Source of the DNA: Pogonophryne albipinna | Taxonomy: Eukaryota > Chordata > Actinopteri > Perciformes > Artedidraconidae | NCBI GenBank assembly: GCA_028583405.1 | Contig: JAPTMU010000090.1 | Coordinates: 248,001-312,000 of the forward strand | DNA: 64,000 bases | Direction: 5' to 3' | Position numbers and translations under genes: made by a program | Shown here: positions 42,556 through 55,081 of the stretch, piece after piece | Position numbering within the stretch: position 1 is the first letter of the stretch | How the letters are laid out: each line of letters starts with the position of its first letter | The notes under the pieces: generated by a model | Database searches by the model: none | What the model saw: only the letters and a program-made list of their open reading frames with translations | What the model was told of the DNA's origin: nothing

Positions 42556-42990
42556 GTGAGAGCTTGTGCTCAAAGAGGCTCCTGCCACAGAAACGTGACT
42601 CAGGACCCAGGAGACAGCCGCACATTAAAGAGGGACTCCACAGGACAAGTCAGGAAAAACAGCAATTTGCTCACAGATTCTGCACCTTTCAGTATTCCCT
42701 TCGGACCACATCTCATCCCTGTGTGCTGTCAGCAAGAAACCAAGAAAGATTTGGAGGTCAAACCTTCCACAAACTGTGATGTCAAATCTCAGGAGGCCTG
42801 CACCGTCAGCTCAGATGCAGCACAGAGGACATCCGCTGTCAGATTGCAGCAGGACAAATATGAATTTAGCGATCAATGTACAGCGCGTGACGGTGCAGTT
42901 TTGACCTCAAAGATCTCTGTAGAGGATTGTGAGGAGCCAATGCACTCAACAATAAGCACTAACATTGTCACAATGTCTTTAACCAAATAA
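42556..42990 (+). pseudogene. HSPBAP1 exon 7 fragment, duplicate in copy 2
   Basis: Corresponds to HSPBAP1 residues 307 to about 442, in frame, with few substitutions (for example V to D in the YEFS(V/D)QC stretch). It begins mid-exon without an acceptor or upstream exons. The STNDLLD end is replaced because a 317-bp deletion joins CACTAAC to ATTGTCACAATG, so the frame closes at 42988-42990. It cannot make HSPBAP1 and is relevant only if transcribed as a fused or non-coding tail. Confidence 0.85.
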
Positions 42991-42999
42991 AATATTTAA

Positions 43000-43964
43000 A
43001 TGAATTATCTCGCCATCTTGCTTCTTGACAAAGTACACATTGCCATGCTGTGGATTGAACCACTGAAGACATCCATTTACCCCTTGAACCAAAGCCACCA
43101 GTACATATTTCCATAACATTTTACCAGTTGGGCTTATACGTAGATTAGAGTAAGGGTTAGGGCTAAAAGGGGAATTGGCTTGGACGCTCAAAGCTAATAA
43201 TCTGCATTACTGTATCGTGTATTTTCACAGAAAGACAGAAAATAGACAAGCAACAGAAATATATAGAAACTGGGTAATATACAGTATACATTACAAAGGA
43301 CACTTGATGATAGATAAAGGCTTTCCAATATTGTTGGAATAACAATAGAGAGGCCGTAGAGACAGGCTTCAATGCCCTCTCAGAGCATTATATAGGGCGG
43401 GATGAGAGCTCTCCTAGTTCGGTAAAGTTCATTACAAAGATGTTGACAGATTTTATCTTTCCGCATCAATAACTCAAACACAAAACGTTCTCAAAACACA
43501 AGCCCCATCCCTCAACCACCATTGTAAGGTGGACAACAAGCCAGAAAATACATTAGAAAAAAGCTACATGGCGCCATCCTACGAGCTAGATGACTTCTAT
43601 CTGCAGCCGAGTGAGCAGGGACCGTCTACAAAGTGCAACACCGTAAAATAACAAATATACAATACAAAAATCAATAAATAAAAAAATTAAATATTTACAT
43701 AAATAATTATACAAATCCAGGGAGGGATCCATGCACACTCTACACGAGGTAAGCGTGTGTGAGTGTGCCTTAACCAAGCCGCGGCCCCGACTTCTCCACG
43801 GTTACAACCGGATGGGAGGAAGTGAGGACAGTGGATGTTAGCCAAAAGCCGGTCAGGGACGGTGTGGTGGGTCGATGTTGTTGGACGACAGGGCGTTTAT
43901 ACATCGGGGCTCTGCCCACTGTACCTATAGAGTCCAGTAGAGGGCGGAGCCTGTGTGAGATATA
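43000..43964. other. Spacer in duplication unit, copy 2
   Basis: HSPBAP1 3'-flank homologue including the 350-bp block 43113-43462 bounded by TTTCC words. No gene recognised. Confidence 0.4.
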
Positions 43965-44199
43965 ACGGGGGGTTATGTATTGTAAGCCTAGTTATATAAG
44001 CACAGGCAGAGTCCTCCACCTGGGGGCTCTGTCTTTCCTAGGCCGCTCGCTGAAGAGGGTTGTAGGATGGCGGGCGGAGGGCGTAGCAGCCTTATATACT
44101 GTGGGCCTGCGCACGCATTCAGGTAGGCTCGCCCCGATTGGCCGGCTACGTTTGCGTAACTAGCTTATATAACTAGGGTTACAATACGTAACCCCCCGT
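43965..44199. mobile_element. Palindromic-ended DIRS-like remnant, copy 2
   Basis: Copy of 30268-30502 with very few substitutions, in the same place within the duplicated unit. Confidence 0.55.
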
Positions 44200-44249
44200 T
44201 TTCACCCCGTGAGGGTTGACGCTAACTTTACATGGAAGCTGCCGCATAT

Positions 44250-44896
44250 ACACGTTCTCCTGGCGAAACCTCAAATGATCTTTGTAATATCTATCAAACT
44301 ATAGATCCTACACATCCATTGGACGTGGATTCTAAAAGTACAATATACATTTCTCGCTAGAAATCTAATCAAAATGCGTTTTAATGGCCAAACTATCCTA
44401 CAATTTAGGACTTTACAGAGAGGGTTATTTGTGAATAAACGACCCTCTGTACGTTTGCAATCAACGGGAGCACTAGAGGTCGAAAACTTTAAAACGTGAT
44501 TATAGGTCGTAATAAGGGCTTGAACAATGGACCTATTTGGTCGTATGAGTTGGAGGACTTGTTGCTCCTCACCCCACAAACAGAAACACAAAAACTTCTC
44601 TTTGTTGTGCGCACCCTAACATTAGTGAATATAAATGAACCCCGTAAATAATAATTCTCTTGTCTTTCATTGAACATTATCTGAATATTCCCAGGTAATT
44701 GAAATTGTTTTGCCTTAAACATGATTTGTGCGATTTGGAATTCAACAAGATCTGACAGTTTTAATAATTTTAGCTCTAAGAATAATGGGTTTGTATGATC
44801 GCTATAGCCGACATTTTTAATAAGTCTTATTACTCTTTTTTGTAGAATAAATAGGGATTGTGTTTTTTTTATAATTACTCCCCCAAACCTCTGCAC
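44250..44896 (-). mobile_element. LINE 3' part, copy 2
   Basis: Duplicate of the 30510-31199 segment; the same QSLFILQKRVIRLIKNVGY block is readable at 44896-44489. Confidence 0.8.
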
Positions 44897-45193
44897 ACCT
44901 GTGTCTTATTGGCCTGATTAGTGTGTGTGTATTTAGGCTCTGTTTTCCCTGTCAGTGGACAGGTAGTGTGTGTGAGTTCTATTTCATATATATGGCTTCG
45001 CCCTCTAAGGCTATCGCTATTGGGTTATCCCTCTGCGCCCCCGCGCAGCACTGAAACACTTGTAGTCCACGCCCACCCGCCAGGTGGGTCCCACCCTCGG
45101 GCCTCCTTCCGGTATAAATAGGAAGGGGGCCCGGCAATCTGCTCCCTCTTTTCTTCAGCAACCAGCAGTACTGAAGCACAAGAAGATCGAATC

Positions 45194-46634
45194 ATGAGCA
45201 ATGATAGTGTCCGCGAGTGTCCCTCGTGCAAAACGGGATACATCATGAGCGATGATTTGCACCCAATATGCGAATCCTGCCTGGGGCCAGAGCACGCGGA
45301 CGCGGCTCTCAGCCAGCAGGTCGCATGTTCACATTGTGTTCGTCTCCCATCATCCGACAGGAAGCGAAGAGCGGACGCTCTAGCTGCTGCGGGTGAGGAG
45401 GACGACTGGCCCATCCAGAACAGGGACGACAGCCTGTTTCTGGAGGCGAGTGGGGGGCAGGAGTCGGACGACTCCTACCCCGTCTCCCTCCATGGCTCGC
45501 CATGTGGCTCTCCCCTCCCCCCTCTTCCCCGGATGGGGAAGAGGGGGAGAGTCAGAGGTGGCGGCCGAGCACGCGGTCCCCTTCTCCGTGACCACGGCGC
45601 TACCGGCGTTGGGTGGCATTATGCTGGAGCTGCTGGAAATAATCAGCAAAGCAGCAGCATGCAGAGGTCTCCCCGTTCCCCGAGGACGGGAGAGGGTGGC
45701 TCTGGGTGACATGGCCGGAGTGTTTTCCCGGGTTCAGACGGGCAGGAGTGACCCGATCTGACCGCGCTTCCCCGCCATTAGGCGATACCAGGAAGGGGCA
45801 GCGGCGAACCCGAGGACCTTGAGGGCTCCGGTGGCCACCTTTGTCCCCTTCACTAAGGTGGAGGGGTTCACAGAGGAGGGTTTTCCAACCACCCCCGCTC
45901 TGGAACCGAGCGTAACGGCGTTCTTCGGGGTTAGGCAGGCCAACTTGGTCGACGGACGGCGCCCTGTGTTGGCCGCCCCCAAGGACCAGTATGTCGCCCG
46001 CCAGGCTGACCGGGCGCACCAGTGTGCGTTCCAGGCGTCTGCAGCAGTGAATAACATCGCGTTGCTGACCAACTCGGTGGTGACGCTAGTTGAACGGTCC
46101 ACCACCGTGGCACCAGAGGAGGCGGAAGAGATCGCCAAGGCGGCCAGCACGGCACTCACGCTGTGCGCAGCCGTGGCGGTCTCCCAGGCATGGATCACAG
46201 CCTGGATGGCTCAGATCCAGCGCCACCTCTGGTTGCAACAAGCAGCAGTTACAGAGCCAGCCAGGAAGGTTTTGCTGGACGCTCCGATCAGCTCGGACGG
46301 GCTGTTCGGACCCCAGTTCCTGGCCATGGTTGAGTCCATGAAGGCGGCATCGGAGCAAGCGGATGACATCCGCCAGCACGTCGGCTGGCTCCAGCCAGCG
46401 GTGAAGCATCAGCGGCACCAGCGGCAGCAGCAGCAGCCAACCCGGCCACAGCGGCTGACAGAGAGACACTCGCAGCAACAACAGCCGAGGCGTCAGACTC
46501 GTCCGTCAGCAGCGGCTGGGGCACCGTCTCGCGCCTCCGCCCCCCCACCAGAGAAGGGGGGTAAGAAGGGAGTGAGGTACTCCCGTTCGGCGTCTGCTCC
46601 ACGAGAGCCGCCGAAAAAACAGAGCCGGCCCTGA
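45194..46634 (+). pseudogene. DIRS ORF1 (Gag-like), copy 2
   Basis: Same start as copy 1. A deletion plus substitutions in the G-rich stretch at about 45535-45560 shifts the frame. The correct frame resumes but meets TGA at 45759-45761 (Trp codon in the other copies). After that it is open to the natural stop at 46632-46634, ending REPPKKQSRP. Confidence 0.8.
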
Positions 46635-47065
46635 CGGTTTGGGGGGGAGGGAGTGTGAGGGAAATAAAAAAAGATTATTTCCCAACAGGTGGTCTGAGTC
46701 ATCAGTTGCAAATGTGTTTCACATATCCCCCACCCTGGGTGAACCAGCTGCCTATGACCTATCGGTTAATAGCCAGCAGGGTTCATTACAAAAGCCTGCG
46801 CTATTTAATCTATCGATTAATAAGCTGCGGAGCACAGTAACTACACCAGCTGCCTCCAATCTGTTGATTAGTAGGCAGCAGGGTTCGCTGCAGAGGCCTG
46901 GTGGTTATGACTTTTCCGTTATTAAACCACAGACCTCGCGGCATTCCTCTGTCCGAGATACGCAACCTACACACGGTCACAATAAGCCCATGAGCGCCGT
47001 GGTAACGCCTCATGTGGATATCACTGCACACACCTCCACCCATCCTCTGAGCGTGTACGCGCCTC

Positions 47066-49102
47066 ATGATGAGAGGCGGAGTGAAATGCAGCGTGTGGAG
47101 GCCTCCTCACAGCCCTTTCGCTCTAGGCCCACCTTGGGTTGCCTCACGGGCAGCGGCGGCGAGGGCTCTGGCATGGCTCGTCGTCATGACGACCACAACA
47201 CATCTCGAGCATGTGCGCCCGCTCTCAGAGTGTTTCTCGGAGTGGCAGCGCGTGTGTCTGATGGACAGATGGATGAACAGGCTGATCAGCGGAGGGTACA
47301 CCCTGCAGTTCGCCTCCCCACCCCCCACAGTTCAACGGGATACAGGTGACACGCCTGTCATCCCGAGAACAATGTCTTGCGCTCCAAGCTGAGCTACGGG
47401 AACTCCTGTTGAAAGAGGCTATTTCCAGGGTTCCCCAGGAGGAAGAAAATCAGGGGTATTACTCCCGCTATATTTTCTTATCCCGAAAAAGACGGGGGGA
47501 ATGAGACCCATCCTCGACCTGTCAGTTTTCAACAAGGCAATAATGAAAAGGCCTTTTCACATGCTGACGGTCAAAAGGGTGTTAGAGTGTGTTCACCAGG
47601 GAGACTGGTTCACCTCTATAGACCTAAAGGATGCATACTTCCATGTTCCCATCATTCCGCAACACAGGAAATTCCTGCGGTTTTCATTCCAGGGAATATC
47701 GTACCAGTAAAACCGTCTGCCGTTCGGCTATTCCCTTGCTCCTCGCACTTTTTCAAAGTGTGTAGAAACGGCATTGCAGCCGCTACACAGAGGAGGGATG
47801 AGAGTACTACTTTACCTGGACGACCTGCTGCTGCTGGCTCACTCCAGGGAGGAAGCGGCTTTACAGATGGTACAACTCATATCGCATCTGTCAAAGCTGG
47901 GTTTCATAATAAATTGGAAAAAGAGCTGTCCTCTTCCCTCCCAGAGTATGGTTTACCTGGGGGTGGAATTGAACTCAGCCCGCATGAGAGCACGACTCTC
48001 ACAGCAGAGAGTGGAGACGCTGACAGCTCTCCTTCGACGCGTCACACCCCGCAGTGTGGTGACGTCACTCTCCGTGATGCGGCTGCTCGGCATGATGGCA
48101 GCAGATCACGGGGTGATTCCCCTGGGTCTCCTGCACATGAGGAGACTGCAGAGGTGGTTTATCAGCCTACGCATCGACCCCGTACGACAGAAGAGGCGCA
48201 TGGTGGTCATCCCTCTGTCTGTGGGTTCAGACTTAACCTATTGGAAAAGTCCCCACGTCCTGTCAGAGGGGGTGGCCCTGGGCAGAGTTACGTCACAAAT
48301 CGCGGTGTTCACAGACGCATCTCTCTCAGGGTGGGGAGGAACGTGCATGTCGCAGGCAGTGGGAGGACAGTGGCCGGCTCACATGTCTTTCCACATAAAT
48401 GTGCTGGAATTGATCTCCGTACGGAGAGTAATTCAGCATTTTGCCCCGTTGCTGAGGAATCAGCATGTGTTGATTCGCACAGACAACAGAGCCGCGGCAG
48501 CCTACATCAATCGCCAGGGCGGTGTACGATCAGCGCAGCTCCTGAACACAGCCAGACGGCTGTTGATCTGGGCGCGCGCACACGTGCTCTCCATCAGAGC
48601 ACTGTATGTGCCCGGAGAGCTGAACAAAGGGGAAGACCTCATGTCCAGAGGAGGTCCTCGCCAGGGGGACTGGAGCCTCCATCCCGAGCTGATCGCCCAG
48701 GTTTGGAGCCGGTTCGGGAGGGCGGAGGTGGATCTGTTCGCCGCACGCGGGAACACGCAATGTGCCCTCTGGTTCTCCCTGTCAGCACGGGACCATCCCC
48801 CCCTGGGGGTGGACGCGTTCGCACATCGGCCATGGCCCAGGGGACTGCTGTACGCCTTCCCACCAGTCCCGCTGATTCCTCGGTTCCTGGACCGAGTGCA
48901 GGAGGAGCGGCTGTCAGTGATCCTAATTGCCCCGGAGCACACGGGAGCTTCCTGGTTTCCATGCCTACAGCGTACGCTGTCAGGCAGGCCGTGGGAGATT
49001 CCGTGGCGGGGGGACGCTCTCTCACAGGTGGAGGGAGCGATCTACAGTCACCCAGTGATAGGCCAGCCCTTATGGGCATGGCCCCTGAGCGGGAACACTT
49101 AG
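47066..49102 (+). pseudogene. DIRS RT / RNase H, copy 2, nonsense in RT
   Basis: The same motifs as copy 1, but the codon after GISYQ is TAA (47708-47710), cutting RT before the YLDD box. Downstream, YLDD, the RNase H residues and the Dam-like segment are open at 47774-49102. The TAA is shared with copy 3. Confidence 0.85.
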
Positions 49103-50127
49103 AGAGGTTGGGTCTCTCTCAAGATGTTGTACGCACCATTCAGGGAGCCAGGGCCGCGTCTACCAGAGGGTCCTACACAGCCAAGTGGGCAGCGTTCCAG
49201 CGTTGGTGTGTAGAAAGAAGCCTGGACCCCATTACGTGCCCCCTGCCTCACGTGCTGTCATTCCTCCAGCTGTTGTTGGACAGGAATTTGGCGTTCAACA
49301 CAATCAAGGTATATGCGGCTGCCATATCATCTTGTCACGTGGGTTTCGGAGCAGTGACGTTGTTCAGTCATCCCCTGACGAAACGGTTTCTGCAAGGGGT
49401 ACGAAGACTCAGACCGGTGTCACGCGCACTGGCCCCTCAGTGGGATTTGGCTTTGGTGTTACGAGCACTAAGCAAAGCCCCATTTGAACCTTTAGAGCAG
49501 GTTCCCCTCAACATGTTATCAGCCAAAGTAGTACTGCTTTTGGCTCTAACATCGGCGAAAAGGGTGATTGATTTATCCGCTCTCTCTGTGGCCCCGTCAT
49601 GCCTCCGGATCCAAGGGGATAGCAGTTCGGCTGTGTTACGTCCTAACCCAGCCTTTATGCCAAAGGTCATCACAAGCTCTTTTAGGTCAAGAGTGATCAC
49701 CCTGGACGGGTTTTTTCCGCCTCCTCATAAATCGGAGGAAAAAGCCACATCTCATCTCCTCTGTCCGGTGCGCGCGCTGTCCTGCTATGTGGCGCGCACG
49801 GCGGCATGGCGCCGTTCTCAGTGCCTGTTTGTGCATTATAGAGAGCGCTCGATCGGGCAACCTCTGTCTGCACAACGGCTGTCACACTGGCTGTGTGAGG
49901 CTGTGTCACAGGCATATGTCTCCTCTGGGGTGGAGCCCCCGGAGAACATCAAAGCGCACTCCACCAGAGGAATTTCCTCCTCCACGGCGTTGGACGGAGG
50001 AATGTCAGTGGAAGATATTTGCACGGCTGCATCTTGGTCTTCCCCCTGTTCATTTATTCAATTTTATTTGAGGGAGGTCTCCCATTCCTCTCTGACGCAC
50101 CCTGTACTGGGTGTCCTGTCGGAGTGA
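49070..50127 (+). pseudogene. DIRS tyrosine recombinase, copy 2 (open frame)
   Basis: Open from MGMAPEREHLERLGLSQDVV through TSAKRVIDLSALSV (first Arg), KAHSTRGI (HxxR) and FIQFYLREV (Tyr) to TGA at 50125-50127, about 352 codons: the only full-length recombinase frame along with copy 3. The long open frame upstream of it (from 47587) is out of frame with RT and is chance. The element is otherwise dead, so I label it pseudogene, but this protein could be made if transcribed. Confidence 0.75.
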
Positions 50128-50560
50128 GTGACGTCAGGGATCCAGCGGTGCGCCTCTCTCCTGCCTCTCGGCACACAGAGAGCGGCCCTTTTCCCCTCGT
50201 ATGAGACGGATGTTCCCTTTACTCTGACACACTTCGTACGGAGTGCCTGGTCAGAGTGAGTGACGTCAGGGATCCAGTTGAGCGCTCTCCTACCTGTCTG
50301 ACACGGAGAGAGCGGCTGTTCCCCCTCTATGATCGCAGGACAAGGTGGGACCTTCGTCTCTACTTTCTCACAGCGGCCGGTATGTATTGTTCCCAGCCTT
50401 CACCCCGTCGGGAAGATAGGCATGTTTGGCTATGTTCCAGGGACGGTGATGCGCCATTACGCATGGCACAACAGGCAGGGGGGTGTTATTGAGCAGGTGT
50501 GTCTGTGCTTCTAGTGCCGGACGGACCCAGTGGGGCGCAGACTACATCATGCTTCGCCCT

Positions 50561-50664
50561 TAACCCAATAGCGATAGCCTTAGAGGGCGAAGCCATATAC
50601 GAAATAGAACTGAGGTTACCTACTGTAACCCAGCTTCTATGAGTAAATGGCGCAGCCCTCTAAG
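50561..50664. other. DIRS internal complementary region, copy 2
   Basis: Same arrangement as 36868-36971; the junction between the two complements is at 50611/50612. Confidence 0.85.
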
Positions 50665-51039
50665 CGCTGGGCCCCACTGGGTCTACGAATAGCTGAAGAA
50701 AAGTTATATTGTATGGGAGCAGATTGCCGGGCCCCCTTCCTATTTATACCGGAAGGAGGCCCGAGGGTGGGGCCCACCTGGCGGGTGGGCGTGGACTACA
50801 AGTGTTTCAGTGCTGCGCGGGGGCGCAGAGGGATAACCCAATAGCGATAGCCTTAGAGGGCTGCGCCATTTACTCATAGAAGCTGGGTTACAGTAGGTAA
50901 CCTCAGATCCTTGAGGCTGCTGACTGTGTTCAGGTGGACAGCAATTGAGGCTGTGAATCATGTGCCCATGATTTAATAAATGCCCACACCGGGTTATATT
51001 TGAACTCTCTGCCTCTGCTTCCTTGCTTGGTCGGGCCGC

Positions 51040-53392
51040 TCAACGCTCAGCCTCACTTAAATAAGTTAAAACCAATGAACAGTAAAGAATGTAGAGGGAA
51101 TTATGATCAAGAATCTGTTTTGCCTTGTTTAATATTGCAAGACGTCTTGAGACTTTGGAATTAATATGTTTTATGTGTGGTTTCCAGCTCAGTTTCTCAT
51201 CAATTGTGATCCCAAGGAATATATTTTCTTTAACTCTCTCAATGTAAATCCCATCTATCTTAATGGATGCTTGTGTATTGCTATTTCCAAATATGATTAA
51301 TGTTGTTTTATTCAAGTTTAATGATAACTTATTACTGTTTAGCCATAACTTTAGTTTGCATATTCCAGCTGTGATCTCTTCCAATAGTAGCTGTGCATTG
51401 TCCCCAGAACAAAAGATATTGGTGTCACCAACAAACAAAACAAACTTGAGTACTCTCGATACATTGCATATTTCATTAATATACATAATAAATAGTTTTG
51501 GCCCCAATACTGACCCCTGGGGGACACCGCATGTAATGTCCAAATATGAAGAACAACACTCTCCCAGCTTCACAAACTGTTGCCTGTTGGTTAAATAACT
51601 CCTTACCCATTCCAAAACTACACCCCTGATTCCATGACGTTCCAGTTTTTTTATTAATATGTCATGATTAATCGTGTCAAATGCTTTTTTTAGGTCAATG
51701 GCATGTTTTTTTTGGTCAATTGAGGTAATTTCTTCAAGTGAGTCTATTAAAGCCATCAATGTTGATCTATTGGCTCTGAATCCATATTGACTTTCTGTGA
51801 GAAGTTTGTGTTTTTCTATGAAATTGTCCAGTCTGTTATTGAAAAGCTTTTCAAGAATTTTGAGAATTGTGGCAGAAGTGAAACAGGTCTGTAGTTTGTG
51901 AAGTGGTGTTTGTTCCCAGCTTTGAACAAAGGTATGACTTTTGCTATTTTCATTTTGTTAGGAAATGCACCAGTTTGGAATGATAAGTTACATATGTGTG
52001 TGAATGGCTTTGAAATAACATCTATAACCTTTTTTAATTCAGTCATGTCAATGTCATCACAATCGGTAGATTTTTAGTTTTTACATTTCGTTACAATATC
52101 ACTTCCCTTTCATTCACTGCTGTGAGGAACATTGAGAAAGGATTACGTTTTATTAAGTTTTCCAGCTTTCTTTCTGATGTTCCTCCATCAGGGATTTTGC
52201 CTGCTAATTCAGGTCCAACATTTACAAAGAAATCATTGAAACTCTTGGATACAACATCCATATTTTCCTCTTCCTTATCCTTGTCAATGAAGTATGTGGG
52301 ATAACTCCTTTTTCTAAACCCATTTTTTATAATACTATTCAGTATGCTCCATATTCCTTTAATGTTGTTTTTATTTTTGTCTAGTATTTTCCGATAGTAT
52401 TCATTTTTGCAGGTCCTTATTAGAATTGTTAATTTATTTTCATATGTTTTATATCTAATCTCTGTCTCTTTTGATTTATTTCGCATGAAATCTCTATACA
52501 ATGATTTTGTCTTTTTACAGGCATTTTGTAAACCCCTACTGTATTTGACAACTGGGCAGTATGTATCATATAATGATACAAAAATTCTCAGGAATTGATC
52601 ATATGCACTGTCAATATTATTTTCTTGGTCTAAATCATCCCATCTTTGTGCCAGTAAGGCATTTTTTAAAGCGTTCATTGCTTCCTCTGATCCAACTCGT
52701 CTGTATTGAATAGCTTGTCCGGCATGTTATTACTATAGTTTCTGTCATAAACTGCAAATACTGGTAGGTGGTCACTTATATCATTTATTAAAAGTTCACT
52801 TACTGTATTGTTTTCTATGTCATTTGTGAATATATTGTCTATGAGAGCACAGTGCGATGTGATTCTGATGGGTCTAGTAATTTTTGGATATAAACTCATA
52901 CATTGTGTTGATACATTCTTCTGTCATGCTGTGATTATTTGGATTCAGAAGGTCAATATTGAAGTCACAACAAATGAAAACTGTTTTATGAAACACTTTT
53001 GAGAATATTTCCTCCATCCAGTCCTTGAAAATCTCAATACTAGAGCCGGGTGCTCTATATATACAACTGATGGTTACATTTTTCGTTTTTTTCTTTGCAG
53101 ATTTCAATCGTGATACATTCCAATACATTATCAATCACTGTTGACATATAATTCATCACCTTGAATTGTAAAGTATTGTCCACATACAAGGCTACTCCTC
53201 CTCCACCCTTGTCTATTTATGTATCTGAGTTCATAGCCCTCCAGCTCAAGGTCTATGCCTTTGTCCTCCGTGATCCAAGTGTCAGATATGGCAATGATGC
53301 TAAATGTTTGTTGAAACTGATTTAAATATTCCTTGATGAGATTACCAGTTGAATTATACTTAAAGTTCAGGGTTAAAAAAGATACTGTTCAA
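51040..53392 (-). mobile_element. LINE 5' part with endonuclease and RT, copy 2
   Basis: Duplicate of 37345-39700. RT is readable at 52046-51816 and 51759-51040 with a frameshift between (one T lost in an A/T run near 51860). The catalytic box is again FVGDTN, so the defect predates the duplication. A longer linker frame survives here (52678-52091, 195 codons) than in copy 1. Confidence 0.85.
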
Positions 53393-53551
53393 ATTATTTA
53401 TTTTTTAAAAGTTCAACAAATTGATGTTTTCAAAGTCAATGAATAATCGTATTTAATTATCGGGATATCAATATTGACCAAAATCATCATGATTATGATT
53501 TTGACTTAAACGAGCAACTGTTATGTGTCAGTAAAACCTTCTCTCCTTTTT

Positions 53552-53570
53552 CTCTCATCTCTCTCTCTCG

Positions 53571-53602
<32 letters not shown>

Positions 53603-53632
53603 AACACACACAGACACACACACACACACGCG
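53552..53632 (+). repeat. (CT)n(CA)n compound microsatellite, copy 2
   Basis: Contracted homologue of 40072-40175 with CATCT, TCGCT and CAGAC interruptions. Confidence 0.9.
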
Positions 53633-53981
53633 ACAGCTCTGTCTTTTAGTTTGAAGTTGCACACTCACCTTCTGCCAACGACATACTCAATCAGTCTGTA
53701 CTGCATATTGTCTACAACATTAACATTGAACATATCATTACCAGAATACTGGTCAAACTGAAGTCAACACAGGTCAACAAATACTACTTCTTCCACACAA
53801 TGTAATATTTTCCAGTTTTATTTTGTATTCAATTATTTAATATCTTTTAGTTACATATGTTTTACTACATTAAATAATGTCTAATCTTTCTTCAGCCATT
53901 TCACATTGCATTCTGACTCAGCAACAATAGCAACAATCTGAACAGAGGTTTTTTAGAATATATCTCAACCCCAGTCCGTCA

Positions 53982-55081
53982 TTACAGTATTTTAGAATCA
54001 CACGAGCAAGACTTAAGTATCTTAAGGGTAACAATGAGCTTGATAGATTTTCTAAACCAGGGTATAACGAGGCATAAATCAATGGGTTCAGACAGGAGTT
54101 AAAATACAGCAACCAGATTACAATTGAGTTTGAACTATTAATTTCAATATCCTCACCTATAAGGGATGGAGTGTAATATGGAAAAAAACATATTAGAAAC
54201 ACAAGGACAACAACACCAAGAGTCCTGGCTGCTTTCATCTCAGATTTCTTAACAGTTGCACCAACTGAACGTTGCATAGTGACAGCTATAACATGAGAAC
54301 GCATGGCTCGAGCCTGAGACACAGCCACCACAAACACTCTCATATACAGAACTATGATAACAGTAATGGGGGCAATAAAGGTAACAACTAAGTCAACAGC
54401 TCCTGTGATATTGTTAAGGACAACTACACACTCTCCATGGCAAGAATTATGTGAATCAGGTTGTCTCAGAAAGTCCTTTAAAATGAGACAATTATAGATA
54501 ACAGAGCAAATCCAACAAAGACAGATGCAGATTTTTGTTCTGTTCAGAGTTACTCTGGTGGTGTAATGTAGAGGGTCACAAATAGCAAAATAACGATCAA
54601 TGGATATGAGCATCATGTTTCCAACCGTAGAAGAGGTAATGATAAAACCAACTATACTATACAGAGCACACATCAGGTCACCAAGTACCAGCAAGCCTCT
54701 GTTAAAAGGATTGCAAAAGGCATCAAAATGAGGCCCACAAGGAAGTCTGAGACAGCCAGGGAGAGGATGAGGAGGTTAGTGGGGGGTGTGGAGCTGCCTG
54801 AAAGGAAGAATTTCACCATAAATACAATTATCAATGATAGCTTGTAACAACAAACAGCACTAAAAGTCATGAACATATACAAGCTTAAGCTGAAAGTTTG
54901 TCTGTGCCTGAAGTGGGAGATAGAGATGATGACCAGCAGGTTGAGAGCTGCAGTGATCAGAGCGATGAAGGACAGCAGGAAGTAAGCGAGCAGGACATCT
55001 GACTGAGCTGGCGTAGGCTTCCTGCAGGATTTGTTGAAGAGTTGTGGAAAGCAGAGTTTCATCCATTTGGGAAGTCTCCAT
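53982..55081 (-). pseudogene. TAAR copy 2, disrupted by 1-nt indels
   Basis: Nearly identical to the copy 1 receptor, with the same GC-AG intron layout. Four single-base changes break it: an extra base after codon 8 (plus strand GTTTCATCC, about 55055-55063), an extra G at the start of exon 2 (GTGGGGGGTGTGG, about 54779-54791) creating an early stop, a missing base in the TM2-TM3 loop (GGTCACCAAGTACC, about 54677), and a missing G near 54060 that alters everything after NPLIYASLYP, destroying the WF end of the fingerprint. The catalogue of pure indels could be real decay or assembly error. G3.32 and D5.42 are unchanged. An ATG at 55062 would restore the first block in frame. Confidence 0.8.

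Larger units (their letters stand above)
44975..50906 (+). mobile_element. DIRS-type retrotransposon, copy 2
   Basis: Duplicate of 31278-37213 with ITRs and ICR preserved. Lesions: an indel in ORF1 near 45535-45560, a TGA at 45759-45761 in ORF1, and a TAA at 47708-47710 in RT. The recombinase is open. Confidence 0.93.

Noticed and set aside
47587..49069. N-terminal part of an 846-codon open frame in DIRS copy 2
   Set aside because: It overlaps RT in a different frame and has no recognisable domain; only the part after about 49070 is the recombinase. The analogous frame at 33894-35408 in copy 1 is also a shadow.
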